This document shows positions 32,068 through 40,270 of a DNA stretch of 64,000 nucleotides, piece by piece (the stretch's first letter is position 1; each line of letters begins with the position of its first letter). The translations under genes and the position numbers were made by a program. The notes beneath the pieces are model-generated. The model saw nothing but the letters and a program-made list of their open reading frames with translations, made no database searches and was not told the origin of the DNA. Origin of the DNA: Rhodobacteraceae bacterium LMO-JJ12 (GTDB taxonomy: Bacteria; Pseudomonadota; Alphaproteobacteria; Rhodobacterales; Rhodobacteraceae); contig JAKGBX010000002.1 of assembly GCA_021555075.1 (NCBI GenBank), positions 305,001 to 369,000 on the forward strand, given 5' to 3'.

Positions 32068-32117
32068 TTTGTATCACTCGGTCGCAAATGCCTGCTTTGA
32101 TACACTTCGTGACAAAT
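32068..32117. promoter_or_regulatory. Two 22-bp imperfect repeats, likely response-regulator sites
   Basis: Two blocks of the form TTTG-N13/14-CAAAT (32068-32089 and 32096-32117) start 28 bases apart in the divergent gap between the EF-hand gene and the response regulator. Each half resembles the other end inverted. The core CTCGGTCGCA recurs, inverted, at 34650-34666 before the beta-propeller gene. They are good candidates for binding by the adjacent OmpR-family regulator. Confidence 0.55.
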
Positions 32118-32158
32118 CTCTTCGGGAAAGCCGCGCGGTAATCATTAGAAGGAACACC

Positions 32159-32881
32159 ATGACTGATCAGCCCCATATTCTCGTTGTGGATGACCACCGC
32201 GAAATCCGCGATTCCGTGACACGGTATCTGGAGAAGAACGGCATGCGCGCAACGGCGGCACGCGATGCCGTCGATATGGATGCGAGGCTGGCGAACGGCC
32301 AGTTCGATCTGATCGTGCTGGACGTCATGATGCCCGGAGAAGACGGCCTTTCGGTCTGTCGTCGTCTCTCGGCCAAGGGCACCATGCCCATCCTGATGCT
32401 GACGGCGCTCGGCGAAGAGACGGACCGGATCGTCGGCCTCGAGATCGGCGCGGACGACTACCTCGCCAAGCCGTTCAACCCACGCGAGTTGATCGCCCGG
32501 ATCAAGGCGATCCTGCGTCGGGCTTCCCGGCCAGAGCTTCATGCGGGCTCCCTGTCTGGCCGCCGAATCGCATTCGCGCATTGGATCCTGGACGCCGACA
32601 GTCGGTTACTCACGCCGGAAGACGGTGAGCAGGTCGATCTGACCGGAGCCGAGTTCAAGCTGCTCACAGTCCTGTTGGAGCGTCCTCGCGTCGTGCTCAA
32701 CCGCGATCAATTGCTCGATCTAACGGCGAGCCGGGCAGCCTCAGTCTTTGATCGGACCATCGACAATCAAATTAGCCGGTTGCGCCGCAAGATTGAGCTC
32801 GACCCAGCGCGGCCGCGTCTCATCACGACAGTGCGTGGCGGCGGGTATTGTCTGGCGGCCGACGTGGAAGTGCTGAGCTGA
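32159..32881 (+). CDS. OmpR-family response regulator
   Basis: ATG at 32159 follows AGAAGGA. The receiver domain shows ILVVDDHREIRDSV, phospho-Asp in LIVLDVMMPGEDG and Lys in YLAKPFNPRELIAR. The winged helix shows LTGAEFKLLTVLLERPRVVL and DNQISRLRRKIELD with TTVRGGGY. The 240-aa length is normal. Its stop overlaps the kinase ATG. It is divergent from the EF-hand gene and probably controls it and itself through the repeats at 32068-32117. Confidence 0.92.
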   Translation: MTDQPHILVVDDHREIRDSVTRYLEKNGMRATAARDAVDMDARLANGQFDLIVLDVMMPGEDGLSVCRRLSAKGTMPILMLTALGEETDRIVGLEIGADDYLAKPFNPRELIARIKAILRRASRPELHAGSLSGRRIAFAHWILDADSRLLTPEDGEQVDLTGAEFKLLTVLLERPRVVLNRDQLLDLTASRAASVFDRTIDNQISRLRRKIELDPARPRLITTVRGGGYCLAADVEVLS

Positions 32882-34296
32882 TGCCTCGGATTTTTGACAG
32901 CCTTCGGGTCCAACTGGTCCTCCTGATCATTGCGGCACTCGCAGTCGCCCAAGCGGTCAGTCTCTGGCTGTTTGTAGACGAACGCAGCCTTGCCGTGCGC
33001 GCCGCACTCGGCTTTGAGGCCGCGGGCCGCGCCGCCAATGTGGTGCGTTTGATCGAGGAGGCACCCGATAGCCTGCAACCAGCAATTCTGCGGGCTGCAA
33101 ATTCGCCGCTTGTCCGGTTCGATCTGTCGGATGCACCGACTGTCGACCATAAAACCCATGCAGACAGCGGTGCTGTTGAAGCACGGGTGCGTGGTCTACT
33201 TGGCCAATCGAACCGCCGAGAAATCCGTGTGGAACTGCATGAGGTCGAACACGGCATAATGCCGATGCCACATCTCACCCCCGAAATGGCTGAAATGCAT
33301 CTGGCGATGATGCGCGGAGACCTGTCCGCGATCGAAATGCAGCTCTCCATCGCATTGACCAATGGGCAATGGCTGAACGTCGGAACGCGGTTTGAGCGAC
33401 CGCCACTTCAATGGCCGTGGATTTCGTTTGTCAGTTTCGGGATGACAGCTGCGATCATCCTGGTGGTGGCGTTCTGGTTTTTGCTCACACGGTTGACGGG
33501 GCCGCTTCGGCGGGTCTCGCAGGCCGCCGACCAGCTTGGGCGCGGCGAAGACGTTAATTCCCTGCCGCTGATTGGCCCGGGTGAAGTGCGCGATCTGACC
33601 CGTGCGTTCAACCGAATGCAGGACAGGCTGACCCGCTTCATTGCCGACCGAACACAGCTTCTGGCGGCCCTGGGCCACGACTTGCGCTCGCCGCTGACGG
33701 CATTGCGGGTGCGTGCCGAAATGGTCGAAGAAGACGAGACGCGCGACAGCCTGATCGTCTCCATAGAAGAAATGCAGGAGATGGTGGACGCAACCCTTGC
33801 CTTTGCACGAGGGATGGCCAGTGCAGAAAGCTATGAGACGGTGGAACTGGGCGCATATCTCGCGCGCCTTCGATCAGACATGATGGGTGCCTTCACGCTG
33901 GAGGATGATGGCACAGCGCCCGTGCGCCTGCGTCTGCGGCCTCAATCGCTGCGACGTGCCCTGCGCAACATCATCGAGAACGCGCAGCGTTACGGTGGCG
34001 CGGCCCATGTCGCCTTCGGACAGGATGCCGACCACGCCTTGATCACCGTTTCCGACGACGGCCCCGGTATTCCCGAAACCGATCTGGAACAAGTGTTCGA
34101 GCCGTTCTTCAGGCTCGAAAAATCCCGATCGCGTGAAACTGGCGGCACAGGGCTTGGCCTGTCAATTGCCCGGACAATCATCCGTGCGCATGGCGGTGAC
34201 GTGAGCCTGTCGAACAAAAGTGCCGGTGGCCTTGAAGCGACCGTGACACTGCCACTCGAACTGCAATCTCAGACAGATGAAAGGAAACAATCATGA
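32881..34296 (+). CDS. Sensor histidine kinase
   Basis: The 471-aa kinase has membrane helices at ~10-30 and ~175-195 (WISFVSFGMTAAIILVVAFW). The periplasmic loop between them holds His/Met residues (HEVEHGIMPMPHLTPEMAEM, HLAMMRGD) that could bind copper or silver. After a HAMP region the H box reads ALGHDLRSPLTALRVRAEM; N box IIENAQRYGG, G1 DDGPGIPE and G2 GTGLGLSI follow. ATG overlaps the regulator stop, and its own stop overlaps the SHOCT gene start (ATGA). The His/Met loop makes a metal signal more credible here than for the kinase at 14453. Confidence 0.9.
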   Translation: MPRIFDSLRVQLVLLIIAALAVAQAVSLWLFVDERSLAVRAALGFEAAGRAANVVRLIEEAPDSLQPAILRAANSPLVRFDLSDAPTVDHKTHADSGAVEARVRGLLGQSNRREIRVELHEVEHGIMPMPHLTPEMAEMHLAMMRGDLSAIEMQLSIALTNGQWLNVGTRFERPPLQWPWISFVSFGMTAAIILVVAFWFLLTRLTGPLRRVSQAADQLGRGEDVNSLPLIGPGEVRDLTRAFNRMQDRLTRFIADRTQLLAALGHDLRSPLTALRVRAEMVEEDETRDSLIVSIEEMQEMVDATLAFARGMASAESYETVELGAYLARLRSDMMGAFTLEDDGTAPVRLRLRPQSLRRALRNIIENAQRYGGAAHVAFGQDADHALITVSDDGPGIPETDLEQVFEPFFRLEKSRSRETGGTGLGLSIARTIIRAHGGDVSLSNKSAGGLEATVTLPLELQSQTDERKQS

Positions 34297-34598
34297 AAAC
34301 TCGCATGTTTATCGCCACACCTATCCTCCTGTGGTCCTTAACGGGCCCGGCACTGGCGGACAGCGACCGAGGCTTCGGCCATATGTGGGGTGGCGGATAC
34401 GGTATGTTTGGTGGCCTGATGATGGTGGTTTTCTGGGGGCTGATCATCGGATTGATCGTGCTCGCAATCCGCGGATTTTCGGGCCGTTCCGACACTGGCG
34501 CAGGACAAAGCGCCTTGGACATTCTCAAAGAGCGCTATGCCCGCGGCGAGATCGAAGAAGACGAATATGAGCGGCGGAAGGCGAAACTGGAAAGCTGA
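34293..34598 (+). CDS. SHOCT-domain membrane protein, 101 aa
   Basis: A signal-like start (TRMFIATPILLWSLTGPALA), a Gly/Met-rich stretch (GHMWGGGYGMFGGLM) and one membrane helix (MVVFWGLIIGLIVLAIRGF) precede a C-terminal SHOCT motif (LDILKERYARGEIEEDEYER). Such proteins often accompany metal two-component systems. The ATGA overlap with the kinase shows co-translation. The role is unknown; it may fine-tune the kinase or sit in the membrane as an oligomeric scaffold. Confidence 0.8.
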   Translation: MKTRMFIATPILLWSLTGPALADSDRGFGHMWGGGYGMFGGLMMVVFWGLIIGLIVLAIRGFSGRSDTGAGQSALDILKERYARGEIEEDEYERRKAKLES

Positions 34599-34649
34599 AT
34601 AAAAATTATAACGCTGAGATTGTTGCAGACTGTAGCATCCGCCCCCGCT

Positions 34650-34667
34650 GCGACAGAGCGTTACACG
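34650..34667 (-). promoter_or_regulatory. Possible response-regulator site before the beta-propeller gene
   Basis: Read on the minus strand, GTAACGCTCTGTCGCA shares CTC-x-GTCGCA and flanking bases with the first repeat at 32068 (14 of 18 positions by eye). It is 86 bases upstream of the ATG at 34753. This suggests that the 32159 regulator also controls this gene. Confidence 0.4.
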
Positions 34668-34752
34668 ATAGGTCGTGTGCCAAGGTTGATGAAATCGCAT
34701 ACGTGGCTAGCTTTGAAATAACGCGCACGCTGAATATGAAAGGACGGAGCAT

Positions 34753-35766
34753 ATGAGACTAACTCTACTGACGCTCACCGCCGCACTGATGGCGAGCAGC
34801 GCCGCATTGGCCGACGTTTACATTCCGGAGGGAGAACCCGGCACGGCGTTGCATCTCGATAGCAACCTCAACGTCGTCGATCGTATCACTGGTCTCCACA
34901 ATGTCCACGGCATGGCAGGTGCACCGAAGCGCGGATTGCTGGTTGCGGGCAGCCTATCGGCTACCATTCCGGGAGAGGTGGCCAAGCCGGCCGCTGTTTC
35001 TGAGGAAGACCACGCGGCCCATCATGGCGGAGCTACCAAGCCTTCCCCCGCGACCGCGAGCCAGGTGACGCTGGTCGATGCCGAAAGCCACGAGATTTTG
35101 CGCCGGATCGAGGTTCCGGGCATCGTTCACCACGTCGAGGTTTCGACCGACGAACGCTATGCGGTTGTCACTCATCCTGGGCTTGGCGCGGTCTCCGTGA
35201 TCGACCTCGAGTCCGGCGAAGTCCCTGCAACCGTCATGACCGGGCCGATACCGGAATACGCCGTTGTAGACCCGGTAACAGGACGTTTCTTCGTTTCGAA
35301 CGCGGGCAACAACACGATCAGCGATCTCGATCCCGAGGACGGGATCGTGACGCGGAATTTCAGGCTCCAGGGAGCGCCCAAGCACATGCAATTGGATGCC
35401 GAAACCCGTATGTTGATGGTGAGCGAAGCAGACGCCGGTCGTGTCAGTATGATTGACGCGGACAGCGGTGAAACCGTTGACCACATCAACATCGGCGGCG
35501 AATTGCACGGTATCGCGGTCGACGGCAACGCAATTTGGTCGAGTGCGCGCGAGCGCAACAAGGTCGTTCGGATCAACCGTGGGACCGGTGAACGCCTGGA
35601 AGCCGACGTGGGCCCCGAACCCTATCACATGGCGCGCGTTGGTGACGCCCTGCTCGTCAGCAGTGCCGCCGAGCCGGTAGTCTGGGTGTTGGACCCGAAC
35701 ACGCTGCAGCTGCGCAAGACCATACAGGCTGATGATACCGCGCACCAATTAGTGAATATGCCATAG
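34753..35766 (+). CDS. Secreted YncE-like beta-propeller protein
   Basis: A signal peptide (RLTLLTLTAALMASSAALA) precedes a 315-residue mature protein with six or seven repeats of the YVTN/YncE type. Examples are TLVDAESHEILRRIEV, SVIDLESGEVPATVMTG, STISDLDPEDG-like and SMIDADSGETVDHINIG. A His-rich insert (EEDHAAHHGG) lies near residue 90 and may bind metal. GGACGGAG precedes the ATG. Such propellers act as periplasmic binding or scaffold proteins; the ligand is unknown. It follows the two-component genes and has a strong hairpin after it. Confidence 0.8.
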   Translation: MRLTLLTLTAALMASSAALADVYIPEGEPGTALHLDSNLNVVDRITGLHNVHGMAGAPKRGLLVAGSLSATIPGEVAKPAAVSEEDHAAHHGGATKPSPATASQVTLVDAESHEILRRIEVPGIVHHVEVSTDERYAVVTHPGLGAVSVIDLESGEVPATVMTGPIPEYAVVDPVTGRFFVSNAGNNTISDLDPEDGIVTRNFRLQGAPKHMQLDAETRMLMVSEADAGRVSMIDADSGETVDHINIGGELHGIAVDGNAIWSSARERNKVVRINRGTGERLEADVGPEPYHMARVGDALLVSSAAEPVVWVLDPNTLQLRKTIQADDTAHQLVNMP

Positions 35767-35782
35767 CGCATTGCGAACCACC

Positions 35783-35812
35783 CCGGGGCGAACGACAGGC
35801 TGTTCGCCCCGG
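35783..35812 (+). terminator. Strong hairpin after the beta-propeller gene
   Basis: CCGGGGCGAAC (35783-35793) pairs fully with GTTCGCCCCGG (35802-35812) around an 8-base loop. There is no T-tract, so termination may depend on other factors, but the 11-bp stem should separate this unit from the ccm genes. Confidence 0.55.
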
Positions 35813-35838
35813 CAAATCCCGGTCGACCAAGAGCAATC

Positions 35839-36042
35839 ATGTCCGAAAAGCCCCCAGATCTACAGGCCGCACCCCCGGTTGTAGCCATTGCCGAAAACCG
35901 GGCGAGAGTAACCGCGCCGACCGGAAGCGGTCCGGCCGTCATCGCAAGCGTGATCGCACGCTGTACTGCAGCCATTGACCTTCCCATAACGGAGGGTGGC
36001 AATCACTTCGACAATAATCAATTCATTGGATTTGGCATATGA
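35839..36042 (+). CDS. Possible 67-aa ORF before ccmF
   Basis: ATG at 35839 gives a 67-aa product (MSEKPPDLQAAPPVVAIAEN...) whose stop overlaps the ccmF ATG as ATGA. The overlap and a modest AAGAG site favour translation. The sequence matches no family I know, and the opposite strand is also open here, so it may be chance or an old leader peptide. It is not CcmD or CcmE. Confidence 0.3.
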   Translation: MSEKPPDLQAAPPVVAIAENRARVTAPTGSGPAVIASVIARCTAAIDLPITEGGNHFDNNQFIGFGI

Positions 36043-38039
36043 TACCGGAAATAGGACAATTTGCACTCGCGCTCGCTCTGTCCATCGCTGTGGTTCAGGG
36101 TGTCGTGCCCATGTTGGGCGCTGCGCGTGGTAACATCCTGTGGATGCAGTCTGCGCGGACTTCCTCGGTCGCGCAGTTGATCTTCATCGGCATCGCATTC
36201 GCGGCCCTCATGCGGTCCTTTGTAGTCAGCGATTTCACCGTGGCCAACGTGGTCGAAAATTCGAATTCGCTGAAGCCGATGTTGTTCAAAATCGCAGGCA
36301 CCTGGGGCAGCCACGAAGGCTCCTTGCTGCTTTGGGTGCTGATCCTCGCGGCCTTTGGCGCAGCTGTGGCGCTTTTCGGATCGAACATTCCGGATGCGCT
36401 CAAGGCCCGAACACTGTCGGTTCAGGCATGGATCAGCACTGGGTTCCTGTCGTTCCTGTTGCTCACCTCCAACCCATTTGAGCGTGTCTTTCCGCCGCCC
36501 CTTGACGGTAACGACCTCAACCCGCTCTTGCAGGATGTCGGACTGGCATTGCATCCGCCGCTGCTCTATTTCGGCTATGTCGGTTTTTCTATCGTCTTTT
36601 CCTTCGCGGTTGCAGCGCTGATCGAAGGCCGCGTCGATGCCGCTTGGGCCCGCTGGGTCCGGCCCTGGACATTGGCCGCTTGGATGAGTCTGACAGCAGG
36701 GATCGTCCTTGGATCATGGTGGGCCTATTACGAACTCGGCTGGGGCGGCTGGTGGTTTTGGGATCCGGTCGAGAATGTGAGCTTCATGCCCTGGCTTTTG
36801 GGCACCGCGCTACTGCATTCAGCCATCGTTACGGAAAAGCGCGATGCGTTCAAAAGCTGGACGATTCTGCTGGCAATCCTGACTTTCTCTCTGTCTTTGC
36901 TGGGGACGTTCATTGTCCGGTCGGGACTTTTGACATCGGTCCACGCTTTTGCCGTCGATCCCGAACGGGGGCTCTACATTCTTGGTCTGCTAAGCCTCTC
37001 CATTGGAGGGTCACTGGGCCTTTTTGCCTGGCGGGCTCCGGTGATGGAGGGTGGTGGCCTTTTCAGCCCGATCAGCCGCGAGGCGGGGTTGCTCATCAAC
37101 AACTTGTTGCTGGCCACCGCTACGGGCACTGTCCTTTTCGGAACGCTTTATCCCCTATTCATGGAGGCTGTTGCCGATGAAAAGATCTCGGTCGGCCCGC
37201 CGTTTTTCAATGCGACATTCATCCCGATCATGTTGCCGCTTGTACTGCTTATGGCCATCGGTCCGTTCCTGTCATGGAAACGTGCCGATTTTAAGGGCGT
37301 TTTCCAGCGGCTGCGGTTTGTTGCGTTGCTGGCGGGGTTGGTCGGGCTGGCGGTCTGGTATCTGACCGAAGGAGGCCCGGTTCTCGCGTATCTCTCTATC
37401 GTTATTGCCGCATGGCTTTTGTTCGCAACACTTAGCGAATGGGCAGGCCGGATCAGACTTTTCGACATTCCCTTCCCGGATTCCATACGTCGGGCGCGCA
37501 ACCTACCGCGCGCGTCATACGGCATGACACTTGCGCATGCAGGTCTCGCTGTTGTGATGTTCGGATTTATTGGATCAAGTGCATGGAAATCCGAAGAAAT
37601 TGTTTTTGTGAAACCCGGAGACAAGATTATGATTGCCGGGTTCGATGTGCGATTTGACGGTGTCGAGCAGCTGCGCGGCCCTAACTATGTTGCAGATCGT
37701 GGAACGCTCGTTGTAAGCCGCAATGGCAACCCGGTCACCACATTGTATCCAGAGCGTAGGTCGTATCCGGTTGCACAGAGCAGCACGACGGAATCAGCTA
37801 TCCGTTCGACCCTCGCAGGCGATCTCTACGCATCCCTCGCCGAACCGGCGTCCGAGGAGGCCGCCGATCATGGGGCGTGGACATTGCGCATTCTATACGA
37901 GCCACTGGTTAACTTTATCTGGATCGGTTCGGCCTTACTGGTGCTGGGCGGCGGCCTGTCGCTTTCCGACCGCAGGCTGCGTGTCGGGGCGCCCCGTCGT
38001 GTCCCCCGCGCTGCGGTTCAAACGACACCAGCGGAGTAA
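36039..38039 (+). CDS. ccmF: Cytochrome c-type biogenesis protein CcmF
   Basis: The 666-aa membrane protein has about fifteen helices and the tryptophan-rich haem-handling motif WGGWWFWDPVENVSFMPW at ~225-242. Other conserved parts are GTWGSHEGSLLLWVL, LLYFGYVGFS and ATSTG-like LLATATGTVLFG. CcmF receives haem from CcmE and ligates it to the CxxCH of apocytochromes together with CcmH and CcmI at the periplasmic face. It begins a four-gene unit ccmF-G-H-I; ccmA-E are not in the window. This accessory set next to several small cytochromes c is discussed in the findings. Confidence 0.95.
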   Translation: MIPEIGQFALALALSIAVVQGVVPMLGAARGNILWMQSARTSSVAQLIFIGIAFAALMRSFVVSDFTVANVVENSNSLKPMLFKIAGTWGSHEGSLLLWVLILAAFGAAVALFGSNIPDALKARTLSVQAWISTGFLSFLLLTSNPFERVFPPPLDGNDLNPLLQDVGLALHPPLLYFGYVGFSIVFSFAVAALIEGRVDAAWARWVRPWTLAAWMSLTAGIVLGSWWAYYELGWGGWWFWDPVENVSFMPWLLGTALLHSAIVTEKRDAFKSWTILLAILTFSLSLLGTFIVRSGLLTSVHAFAVDPERGLYILGLLSLSIGGSLGLFAWRAPVMEGGGLFSPISREAGLLINNLLLATATGTVLFGTLYPLFMEAVADEKISVGPPFFNATFIPIMLPLVLLMAIGPFLSWKRADFKGVFQRLRFVALLAGLVGLAVWYLTEGGPVLAYLSIVIAAWLLFATLSEWAGRIRLFDIPFPDSIRRARNLPRASYGMTLAHAGLAVVMFGFIGSSAWKSEEIVFVKPGDKIMIAGFDVRFDGVEQLRGPNYVADRGTLVVSRNGNPVTTLYPERRSYPVAQSSTTESAIRSTLAGDLYASLAEPASEEAADHGAWTLRILYEPLVNFIWIGSALLVLGGGLSLSDRRLRVGAPRRVPRAAVQTTPAE

Positions 38040-38615
38040 ATGGACATGAAACGCGCCATAGCGGCCCTTCCCATTCTGATTGCGCTGATTCTCGGTGCGT
38101 TCTTTCTGTGGGGGTTGAACCCTGATCGCGATCCAAACGCCATTCCATCGGTGTTGATCGCACAACCCGCCCCCGATTTCGATCTTCCCACTGTAGACGG
38201 CGTGGACGTTCCGGGTCTTTCCCGTAGCAATCTAATAGGAAACCCTACGCCGGTTGTGGTCAATGTATTTGCATCCTGGTGTGTGCCATGTCGCGCTGAA
38301 CATGCGGTTCTGACCCGGATGGTGGAGCGCGATAGCGTTCGGCTTTTCGGCATCAATTACAAGGATAAGCCCGAGGCCGCACGAGGCTGGCTAGAGGATC
38401 TTGGCAACCCTTACGAGAGGATTGGCTCAGATCTGACTGGCCGCGCCGGCATCGAATGGGGAATATCGGGCGTACCTGAAACCTTCATTGTCGCCGGAGA
38501 CGGAACTGTCCTTTACCGTTATGTCGGCCCGATTGTCGGTTCCGAGGCGGAGGAAGAATTTGCGCTGGCGCTTGCCCAAGCCAGAGCAGCAAATGGAGCA
38601 GGAACAGGAATATGA
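38040..38615 (+). CDS. ccmG: Thiol:disulfide interchange protein CcmG (DsbE)
   Basis: An N-terminal membrane anchor (RAIAALPILIALILGAFFLW) precedes a thioredoxin fold with the active site ASWCVPCRAEH (~78-88) and the typical CcmG segments FGINYKDKPEAARGWL and GVPETFIVAGDG. It keeps apocytochrome and CcmH cysteines reduced for haem attachment in the periplasm. The ATG directly follows the ccmF stop (no gap), and its stop overlaps ccmH. In the family it takes electrons from CcdA or DsbD; here the ScsB-like protein at 40880 might serve. Confidence 0.94.
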   Translation: MDMKRAIAALPILIALILGAFFLWGLNPDRDPNAIPSVLIAQPAPDFDLPTVDGVDVPGLSRSNLIGNPTPVVVNVFASWCVPCRAEHAVLTRMVERDSVRLFGINYKDKPEAARGWLEDLGNPYERIGSDLTGRAGIEWGISGVPETFIVAGDGTVLYRYVGPIVGSEAEEEFALALAQARAANGAGTGI

Positions 38616-39088
38616 TACGTAAACTTCTTTTCATGACCTTGTTTTTGAGCGCGATGCCGTTTGCTGTCTACGCTGTCGAACCCGACGAGATGCTGGCTGA
38701 CTCGGTTCTGGAGGTGCGGGCGCGCGAGGTCTCCAAGAAATTGCGTTGCGTCGTCTGCCAGAACCAGGACATCGACAGCTCCAATTCGGGGGTGGCGCGG
38801 GATTTGCGCATTCTGGTTCGTGAACGATTGACCAAAGGCGACACGAACGCGGAGGTTTTGACATTTATCCATGCGCGCTACGGCGACTTCGTTTTGCTGA
38901 AACCGCCTTTCAAGCCGGAAACCTATGCCCTGTGGCTGGCTCCGATCATCCTGATCCTGATTGGCACCGGTGGCGTGATCGCGGTGCTGTCGAAAGCAAG
39001 TCGGCTCACGGCAATAACGGCGCTGAATACGGATGACGAACGCGCGGTTGCCGACATGCTGGCACAAGACAAGAAAGATAGGTCGTAA
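38612..39088 (+). CDS. ccmH: Cytochrome c maturation protein CcmH (CycL)
   Basis: A 158-aa protein with a signal sequence (LLFMTLFLSAMPFAVYA), the haem-lyase thiol motif LRCVVCQNQDIDSSNS (~45-60) and a C-terminal membrane helix (LWLAPIILILIGTGGVIAVL). It reduces or holds the apocytochrome CxxCH in the CcmFHI complex. Overlaps ccmG and ccmI by 4 and 1 bases. The three-helix N-terminal domain and length are normal. Confidence 0.94.
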   Translation: MIRKLLFMTLFLSAMPFAVYAVEPDEMLADSVLEVRAREVSKKLRCVVCQNQDIDSSNSGVARDLRILVRERLTKGDTNAEVLTFIHARYGDFVLLKPPFKPETYALWLAPIILILIGTGGVIAVLSKASRLTAITALNTDDERAVADMLAQDKKDRS

Positions 39089-40251
39089 TGCTCTGGATCA
39101 TATTTGCTACATTGGCGGTTCTGGCCGCTACTTTCATGGCTCTACCGCTGCGGTTTCGGGCGCAAACCGTATCCGACCGCAACGAGGGATCGGTTTCCAT
39201 TCTTGCGGATCAACTGCGCGAGGTCGAGACAGATGCCGAACGTGGCCTGATTTCGGAAGGGGATGCGCGGGCGGCACAGATCGAGATCAAACGCCGCCTT
39301 CTGGCACTCAGTCGAAGGGGTCCGCCCGCCATCCTGCGTCAATCCGTTCGCAAAGGGCACGGGGTATTATGGGCCGCGGCAATTGCCGTCCCCCTGGCGG
39401 CAGGGGCGCTCTACGCACAGCTCGGCTCCCCCGAGATCCCCGGCATCGCCTTTGCCGAGCGGCAGGACGAGCGCGATGAACAAGCTCAGATCACAGCACT
39501 GATCGGGCGGTTGGAGCAGCGTCTGCAAGACGACCCGGCTGGCGGCCCAACCGAAGGCTGGATGCTGCTGGGACAAACCTACATGCGCATGGGCTATTAT
39601 GGCGATGCGGCAGCGGCGATAGAGAATGTGATCGACCGCGCCGATGCAACCTCGCCGGTCCTGTCGCAATACGCCGAGGCTCTGGTCGCGTCTGAGGATG
39701 GCATCGTCACTCCCAACGCTCGCGCCGCCATCGCCCGCGCGCGAAAGATGGACTCGTCGAATCCTGCGGCCGCCTATTATGAGGCCATCGCGCTTGACCA
39801 GGCGGGTGATAGCACGGAAGCGCATAACTTGCTGCTTGCCCGGCTGGATGACGCAACAGGGTCGGAATCCTGGGTGGAGCTTTTCGTCGCACAGGCCAAT
39901 CGCATCGGCGAAACGCTTGGGCGCGAGCCTATCAGTCTTGCCTCCTTCGCTCCGATAGTTGACGAGCACATACCCGGTCCGACGGCGGTTGATATAGCTG
40001 CGGCTGGTGACATGAGTGAGGCGGATAGGAGCGCGTTCATCCAGACGATGGTTGATCGCCTTGCGAACCGCCTGACCGAGACACCCGAGGATCTGGACGG
40101 CTGGATGCGTCTTGCGAGTGCCTATAGCGTTCTTGGGGACGTTGGAAACGCACGGAACGCATACAGGACGGCCGAGCGACTTGCCGAGAGCTTGCCGACA
40201 GACGACCAGCGCAGGCAAACCATCCGGCAGGCACTGTCCGAACTTGATTGA
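39088..40251 (+). CDS. ccmI: Cytochrome c maturation protein CcmI (CycH)
   Basis: The 387-aa protein has two membrane helices (1-22 and ~93-113) with a cytoplasmic helical loop between (REVETDAERGLISEGDARAA). A periplasmic TPR region follows (GWMLLGQTYMRMGYYGDAAA and similar repeats). CcmI binds apocytochrome C-termini and presents them to CcmFH. The start overlaps the ccmH stop. It ends the ccm unit; the L,D-transpeptidase follows after 19 bases and may be co-transcribed. Confidence 0.92.
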   Translation: MLWIIFATLAVLAATFMALPLRFRAQTVSDRNEGSVSILADQLREVETDAERGLISEGDARAAQIEIKRRLLALSRRGPPAILRQSVRKGHGVLWAAAIAVPLAAGALYAQLGSPEIPGIAFAERQDERDEQAQITALIGRLEQRLQDDPAGGPTEGWMLLGQTYMRMGYYGDAAAAIENVIDRADATSPVLSQYAEALVASEDGIVTPNARAAIARARKMDSSNPAAAYYEAIALDQAGDSTEAHNLLLARLDDATGSESWVELFVAQANRIGETLGREPISLASFAPIVDEHIPGPTAVDIAAAGDMSEADRSAFIQTMVDRLANRLTETPEDLDGWMRLASAYSVLGDVGNARNAYRTAERLAESLPTDDQRRQTIRQALSELD

Positions 40252-40270
40252 TGAGTGAAAGGAATGGAAC

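Noticed and set aside
31988-32581. N-terminal extension of the EF-hand gene to 32581
   Set aside because: It runs antisense through the response regulator and precedes a good signal peptide at 31987.
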